17,118 nt of DNA from Bulleidia sp. (GTDB lineage Bacteria > Bacillota_I > Bacilli_A > Erysipelotrichales > Erysipelotrichaceae), in assembly GCA_016293365.1 (NCBI GenBank), contig JAEDEK010000028.1, forward strand, positions 1 through 17,118, given 5' to 3'. The translations under genes were made by a program, and so were the position numbers. Positions 13,883 to 17,118 of this stretch are shown here, in pieces. Under the pieces are notes generated by a model. The model saw nothing but the letters and a program-made list of their open reading frames with translations, was not told the DNA's origin and did no database searches. Every line of letters begins with the position of its first letter. Position 1 is the stretch's first letter.

Positions 13883-14899
13883 ATGCCGTTGAAAATCATC
13901 AGAGACGATATTACGAAAGTGAAGGCGGATGCCATTGTCAATACCGCCAATCCATATCCGCACTATGCAGCAGGTACAGACCGGGCAGTCTATGAGGCTG
14001 CCGGTGCGGACCAGCTGCTTGCTCAAAGAAAAAGGATCGGTATCATTTCGGAAGGGCAAGTGGCAGTAACCGATGCTTTTGCCTTACCAGCAAGATTTAT
14101 CATTCATACGGTTGGGCCACAATGGAAAGATGGAAACAGCGGGGAGTTTGATATTCTGCGTGCCTGTTATGCAAACAGTCTGCAGAAAGCATATGACCTT
14201 GGATGTGACAGTGTGGCATTTCCACTGATCGCAACCGGTGTTTATGGATTTCCAAAAGATCAGGCACTGCAGACAGCAGTATCCTGTATCGGCTCATTTC
14301 TCATGCATCATGAGATGCTTGTTCTTCTTGTTGTTTTTGATATGGATTCCTATCAGCTTTCCACCCGTTTCATGGGACAGGTGCAGTCCTTTATCGATGA
14401 AACACGTATTGCTGAAGCAGTGAAGAAGGAATATTCCATCCAATCTGAAAATCGTATTGAAAGAAATGTATTCTGTTCCTGTCATAAAGAAGAACCATCA
14501 CATTTTGGATCATCTTTTCAGGATGAACTGGCATCTCTTTCTGTAGCGCAGACATTGGAAGATACGAAGACATTTCAGGAAAAGATGTTTGAAATCATGG
14601 AGAAAAAGGGAATGGTCAGTACGGATGTATATAAAGCAGCCAATATTGACCGGAAACTGTTTTCCAAGATTCAGTGTAATAAGGAATATCATCCAAAGAA
14701 AAAGACAGCCATGGCAATCTGTATTGCTTTGAGGCTGGACATGGAACAGTCAAAGGATCTTCTGGCAAGAGCTGACTGGGCTTTCTCGCCGAACAGAAAA
14801 ATGGACCTTGTCATCATGGCAGCCATCGCCAATCATATGTATGACATCAATGAGATCAATGAAGTACTGTTTGCGATGGATCTTGATCTGCTTGCGTAG
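13883..14899 (+). CDS. Macro-domain protein with a helical C-terminal domain
   Basis: A 338-residue protein. Residues 1-~170 are a macro domain, a fold that binds ADP-ribose and often removes it from proteins, nucleic acids or O-acetyl-ADP-ribose. AIVNTANPYPHYAAGTDRA carries the NxxN ligand motif (N20, N23), and PLIATGVYGFP (115-124 region) is the phosphate loop. The usual GGG of loop 1 is replaced by YAAGTD, a variant seen in this subfamily. Residues ~215-338 are helical, with VYKAANIDRKLFSKI and AMAICIALRLDMEQSKDLLARADWAFS, resembling an XRE-like helix-turn-helix repeat found at the end of several Firmicutes signalling proteins. I start at ATG 13883, ten bases after GGAG; the GTG at 13874 is too close to it. 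Confidence 0.85.
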   Translation: MPLKIIRDDITKVKADAIVNTANPYPHYAAGTDRAVYEAAGADQLLAQRKRIGIISEGQVAVTDAFALPARFIIHTVGPQWKDGNSGEFDILRACYANSLQKAYDLGCDSVAFPLIATGVYGFPKDQALQTAVSCIGSFLMHHEMLVLLVVFDMDSYQLSTRFMGQVQSFIDETRIAEAVKKEYSIQSENRIERNVFCSCHKEEPSHFGSSFQDELASLSVAQTLEDTKTFQEKMFEIMEKKGMVSTDVYKAANIDRKLFSKIQCNKEYHPKKKTAMAICIALRLDMEQSKDLLARADWAFSPNRKMDLVIMAAIANHMYDINEINEVLFAMDLDLLA

Positions 14900-14903
14900 G
14901 AAT

Positions 14904-14928
14904 GGAACTGTGTTTCCGTTCCTTCTTT
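14904..14928 (+). terminator. Possible weak terminator after the macro-domain gene
   Basis: GGAAC (14904-14908) pairs with GTTCC (14918-14922), then TTCTTT follows. The stem is only 5 bp, so function is uncertain. Confidence 0.35.
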
Positions 14929-14932
14929 CATT

Positions 14933-14949
14933 GTCGCCTGACAGGCGAC
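14933..14949 (+). repeat. Perfect 17-bp inverted repeat before the ADP-ribosylglycohydrolase gene
   Basis: GTCGCCTG-A-CAGGCGAC has eight-base arms around one central A. It is GC-rich in an AT-rich gap and no T run follows, so an operator is more likely than a terminator. It lies ~20 bases before a TATACT -10-like element. Confidence 0.55.
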
Positions 14950-14966
14950 CACTTCGTCTTTAAAAC

Positions 14967-14976
14967 TGGTTATACT
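14967..14976 (+). promoter_or_regulatory. Promoter -10 of the ADP-ribosylglycohydrolase gene
   Basis: TATACT at 14971-14976, preceded by TGGT, matches the -10 consensus at five positions and lies 26 bases before the start codon. No clear -35 is seen; the inverted repeat occupies that area. Confidence 0.4.
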
Positions 14977-15002
14977 TCAGGCAGATGAAGGGAGTGATGC
15001 AT

Positions 15003-15803
15003 ATGAAAGGTGCAGTACTTGGAGATATTATCGGCAGCAGATTTGAGTTCAACTGCAATGATAAAACAAAGAAGTTTGAACTTCTGATAGACAGATGTAC
15101 ATTCACAGACGATACTGTGATGAGTATTGCTGTTGCGCAGAGTCTATTATCAGACTGTCAGGATGAGACAACACTGGAAAGAATACTTGTGAAGAACATG
15201 CAGAAATGGGGAAGAAGATATCCTGATGGCGGGTATGGGGGTATGTTCCGTCACTGGCTGATCAGTGATAATCCCCGTCCTTATCACAGTTATGGCAATG
15301 GATCTGCCATGCGTGTATCTTCAGTCGGCTGGCTGTACGACAGTCTGCAGGAAACCGAACATATCGCAGAGATAACTGCCAGAGTTACACATGATCATCC
15401 AGATGGAATCAAAGGTGCTCAGGCAACCGCAGTGGCGATCTGGCTTGCCAGGACAGGTCATTGTAAAGAAGAAATCAGATCTTTGATGACAGAAAGATAC
15501 GGCTATGATTTTTCCAGAACTCTGAATGAGATACGTCCATCTCATGGAATGGATGAGACATGTCCAGCAACCGTCATAGAAGCACTGACTGCATTCTTTG
15601 AAGCAGATGACTATGAGGATGCTGTTCGTAATGCAGTGTCGTTAGGTGGTGATACAGATACTTTGGCGGCAATTACAGGTGGCGTGGCAGAAGCATATTT
15701 CGGTATGCCGGAACATCTGGAAAAGGAATGCATGGAAAGAATCCCAGTGGAAATGCAGGAAGTCATCCACCAGTTTGATTCTGTAAAAAGAAGACATGTG
15801 TAA
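15003..15803 (+). CDS. ADP-ribosylglycohydrolase family protein (DraG/ARH type)
   Basis: A 266-residue enzyme of the family that removes ADP-ribose from arginine or other acceptors with two Mg2+ ions. The family hallmarks are in order: KGAVLGDIIGSRFE at the start, CTFTDDTVM with the metal-binding TDD (35-37), YGNGSAMRV (97-104), HDHPDGIKGA (130-139) and SLGGDTDTLAAITGG, whose GDTDT (216-220) supplies the second metal site. All key acidic residues are present, so it should be active. Start ATG 15003 has AAGGGAG upstream and an in-frame ATG at 14985 is too close to that site. It follows the macro-domain gene in the same direction, so both may clear ADP-ribose marks. No ADP-ribosyltransferase is seen here. 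Confidence 0.92.
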   Translation: MKGAVLGDIIGSRFEFNCNDKTKKFELLIDRCTFTDDTVMSIAVAQSLLSDCQDETTLERILVKNMQKWGRRYPDGGYGGMFRHWLISDNPRPYHSYGNGSAMRVSSVGWLYDSLQETEHIAEITARVTHDHPDGIKGAQATAVAIWLARTGHCKEEIRSLMTERYGYDFSRTLNEIRPSHGMDETCPATVIEALTAFFEADDYEDAVRNAVSLGGDTDTLAAITGGVAEAYFGMPEHLEKECMERIPVEMQEVIHQFDSVKRRHV

Positions 15804-15869
15804 CTGGTTTCAGTCAATTGCACAATATTACCACGTTTATGCATATATACATGTAAAGCTGAAGGTGTA

Positions 15870-15886
15870 AAATGATATAATCATTT
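15870..15886 (+). promoter_or_regulatory. Extended -10 promoter inside an inverted repeat
   Basis: TGATATAAT (15873-15881) is an extended -10 with a perfect TATAAT. It is embedded in AAATGAT-ATA-ATCATTT, 7-base arms of an inverted repeat. A protein bound there would block polymerase. The gap 15804-15869 is AT-rich with nothing else identified. Confidence 0.55.
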
Positions 15887-15903
15887 CAGCGTGAAAGTAA
15901 TGA

Positions 15904-15925
15904 ATTTCAGTTTCAGTTCTGAAAT
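15904..15925 (+). other. Hairpin in the 5' leader of the 212-residue gene
   Basis: ATTTCAG (15904-15910) and CTGAAAT (15919-15925) form a 7-bp stem in the ~83-nt leader that follows the promoter. There is no T run. It may stabilise the RNA or regulate translation. Confidence 0.35.
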
Positions 15926-15970
15926 CTGCAGCTGACTCCTCACGTCGTTTACTGAATCACCGGAGATTTT

Positions 15971-16609
15971 ATGAAATTAGTAGTACAAAGAGAGCTTATT
16001 CCATTTCGAGCACTGCTGAAGGAAACCTACGCAAGGGAAGTGTATGATCAGGCAATGGAACATGTCAAAACGGGAAGAGAACACTATTACAACGAATCCT
16101 TTCTTGGACATTGTCTTGTCAGCAGGAGTGTTCTTCATCAGCTGCCCCGTGAATCATTTGATGAAATGATGGAAGGATTTCAACGTCTTGACAGCCAATG
16201 CCCTTATGTAATGGAAGGGGAACTGGATGATGACTGCTTTATGGAATTCCGTATCATTGGACATGAAACCATTCCTTCAACCCGAATCCTTCGTTTTTAT
16301 AACAGGGCAGAGGATAACCTTCTGGTTGAACCGGATGGAATATCCAGAAGTATGAACAGAACGGATCTGAACAGAGTTATTTCTGTTGTCTTCAGTGCAT
16401 TATGGCCATTGGTTGATGAGAATCTGGTGAATAAAGATGCAGGTGAAGCAGTAGAACTGATTATCCGGTTTAACGGAATCAGAAAGACACTGTATTCTTA
16501 TATACCGACTCATTCTGCCTGCAGGAATGATCTGGCAAAACAGTATATCAACGGCATGAAAATGATTGAGAGAATTCTGCAGAGATATGACTGTTCATTT
16601 GTGTGCTGA
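15971..16609 (+). CDS. Conserved-looking 212-residue protein of unknown function
   Basis: A soluble, mixed-charge protein with no signal peptide or membrane span, starting MKLVVQRELIPFRALLKETY and ending in CSFVC. GGAG lies seven bases before the ATG. The pattern (an N-terminal helical part, a middle strand-rich part DCFMEFRIIGHETIPSTRILRFYN, and a helical C-terminus) suggests a folded globular protein, but I recognise no family. It has its own regulated-looking promoter and a terminator, so it is a single-gene unit. It lies between the ADP-ribosylglycohydrolase and the DUF2075 gene, which gives a possible but unproven link. Confidence 0.8.
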   Translation: MKLVVQRELIPFRALLKETYAREVYDQAMEHVKTGREHYYNESFLGHCLVSRSVLHQLPRESFDEMMEGFQRLDSQCPYVMEGELDDDCFMEFRIIGHETIPSTRILRFYNRAEDNLLVEPDGISRSMNRTDLNRVISVVFSALWPLVDENLVNKDAGEAVELIIRFNGIRKTLYSYIPTHSACRNDLAKQYINGMKMIERILQRYDCSFVC

Positions 16610-16614
16610 TCAAT

Positions 16615-16643
16615 GGGGAGAGATGCGTTTTCTTCCCGTTTTT
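16615..16643 (+). terminator. Intrinsic terminator after the 212-residue gene
   Basis: GGGGAGA (16615-16621) pairs with TCTTCCC (16631-16637) through seven pairs including one G-T wobble. GTTTTT follows on the plus strand. Confidence 0.78.
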
Positions 16644-16687
16644 AAACTGTAAACATTTTCTTTACAGATGTCAGCATGCAGTGAATG

Positions 16688-16693
16688 TATAAT
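16688..16693 (+). promoter_or_regulatory. -10 element of the DUF2075-type gene
   Basis: A perfect TATAAT lies 60 bases before the start codon. TTTACA at 16661-16666 is a possible -35 but is 21 bases away, which is too long, so the -35 is unclear. The leader holds a GACAC...GTGTC inverted repeat. Confidence 0.4.
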
Positions 16694-16752
16694 ATTGGAT
16701 AAACAGACACAGGTAATACCACAGGTGTCATTTGATAATGAGGTGATCATCG

Positions 16753-17118
16753 ATGCTCGTGTATGAAGCTACCAAAAAGGATTTTCTGTACAGCGTGGAA
16801 AAAGATTCCATTGCTAATGAGATAGAAGCCTGTATTGCGGAAAAAATGCATAGACGTACCGGAAAAAGTGAATTCGATTCCTGGATGAATTCCATGGAAT
16901 TCATGTACAAGGTATTACAGGACAGGGGAATTCCAGATGAGTGCGGTATCGCCATCGAATACAATATTCCCCAGACGTCCAAACGCGTGGATTTCATGAT
17001 TTCCGGATATGACGAAAAACATCATCCGGGTATGGTGATCGTTGAACTGAAACAGTGGGAAAAACTGCAGACAGTCGATAAAACGGAATCTCTTGTGGAA
17101 ACCTATACCGGTGGTGCA
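16753..17118 (+). CDS. DUF2075-type protein, N-terminal part, with PD-(D/E)xK nuclease-like motif (runs off the window)
   Basis: The first 122 codons of a gene that continues past the window. GAGGTGATC, an almost full anti-SD match, precedes the ATG. The sequence MLVYEATKKDFLYSVEKDSI, then SWMNSMEFMYKVLQDRGIP, then TSKRVDFMISGYD and VIVELKQWEKL, matches the N-terminus of large DUF2075 proteins, which usually carry a P-loop NTPase/helicase domain further on. D80 and E98-x-K100 fit the D...ExK signature of a PD-(D/E)xK nuclease fold. Such proteins often occur in mobile or defence contexts. The NTPase part cannot be seen here, so the full domain order is inferred. Confidence 0.75.
   Translation, partial: MLVYEATKKDFLYSVEKDSIANEIEACIAEKMHRRTGKSEFDSWMNSMEFMYKVLQDRGIPDECGIAIEYNIPQTSKRVDFMISGYDEKHHPGMVIVELKQWEKLQTVDKTESLVETYTGGA

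Noticed and set aside
4968..15830. ATTGCACAAT-like sequence near 4970 (minus) and 15816 (plus)
   Set aside because: Only two partial matches with differing flanks and positions relative to promoters; likely chance in AT-rich gaps.
1..17118. CRISPR arrays, tRNA or rRNA genes, insertion sequences, attachment sites
   Set aside because: No regularly spaced repeats, cloverleaf-like segments, transposase motifs or direct repeats flanking a segment were seen.

Overview
The window is chromosomal DNA from a low-to-moderate GC Bacillota. SD sequences of the AGGAGG type, many four-base ATGA gene overlaps, U-tailed hairpin terminators and Firmicutes-like protein families support this. An anaerobic gut lineage such as Erysipelotrichia is my guess from protein style only; no marker gene is present. 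There are no rRNA, tRNA, CRISPR or transposase genes.

Layout. (1) 1-1405: the broken 3' end of an unrecognised gene, then a minus-strand pair, a Cof-type HAD phosphatase followed by an orphan PTS EIIB-like protein. (2) 1516-3853: a TetR regulator, ABC ATPase and ABC-2 permease operon ending in a strong terminator. (3) 3856-6564, minus strand: a siroheme/4Fe-4S nitrite/sulfite reductase with its own terminator, then a short-chain dehydrogenase and a rhodanese lipoprotein as a two-gene operon. (4) 6632-10001, divergent from the reductase: precorrin-2 dehydrogenase, a single 757-residue HemC-CobA-HemD fusion and a BioY-type membrane protein, translationally coupled. Together these two arms make siroheme and the enzyme that uses it. 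(5) 10071-11597, minus strand: an LctP lactate permease. Upstream lies a gene-free stretch that carries a promoter and terminator pair for a likely ~100-nt minus-strand RNA. (6) 11970-12597: a small lipoprotein gene that looks leaderless, and a 54-codon gene with its own terminator. (7) 12711-17118: a PIN/NYN-type nuclease and a Nudix hydrolase on minus. Divergent from them on plus are a macro-domain protein with a helical C-terminal domain, an ADP-ribosylglycohydrolase, an unrecognised 212-residue protein and the start of a DUF2075-type protein with a PD-(D/E)xK-like N-terminus.

The most unusual items are the trifunctional HemC-CobA-HemD fusion with a degenerate methyltransferase domain, and region 7. 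Region 7 groups three enzyme families that act on ADP-ribose or nucleotides with a PIN-type nuclease and a predicted nuclease/NTPase. It could be an ADP-ribose processing or defence island, but no ADP-ribosyltransferase is visible in the window. Promoters here often use an extended -10 (TGnTAnnnT) with a weak -35.
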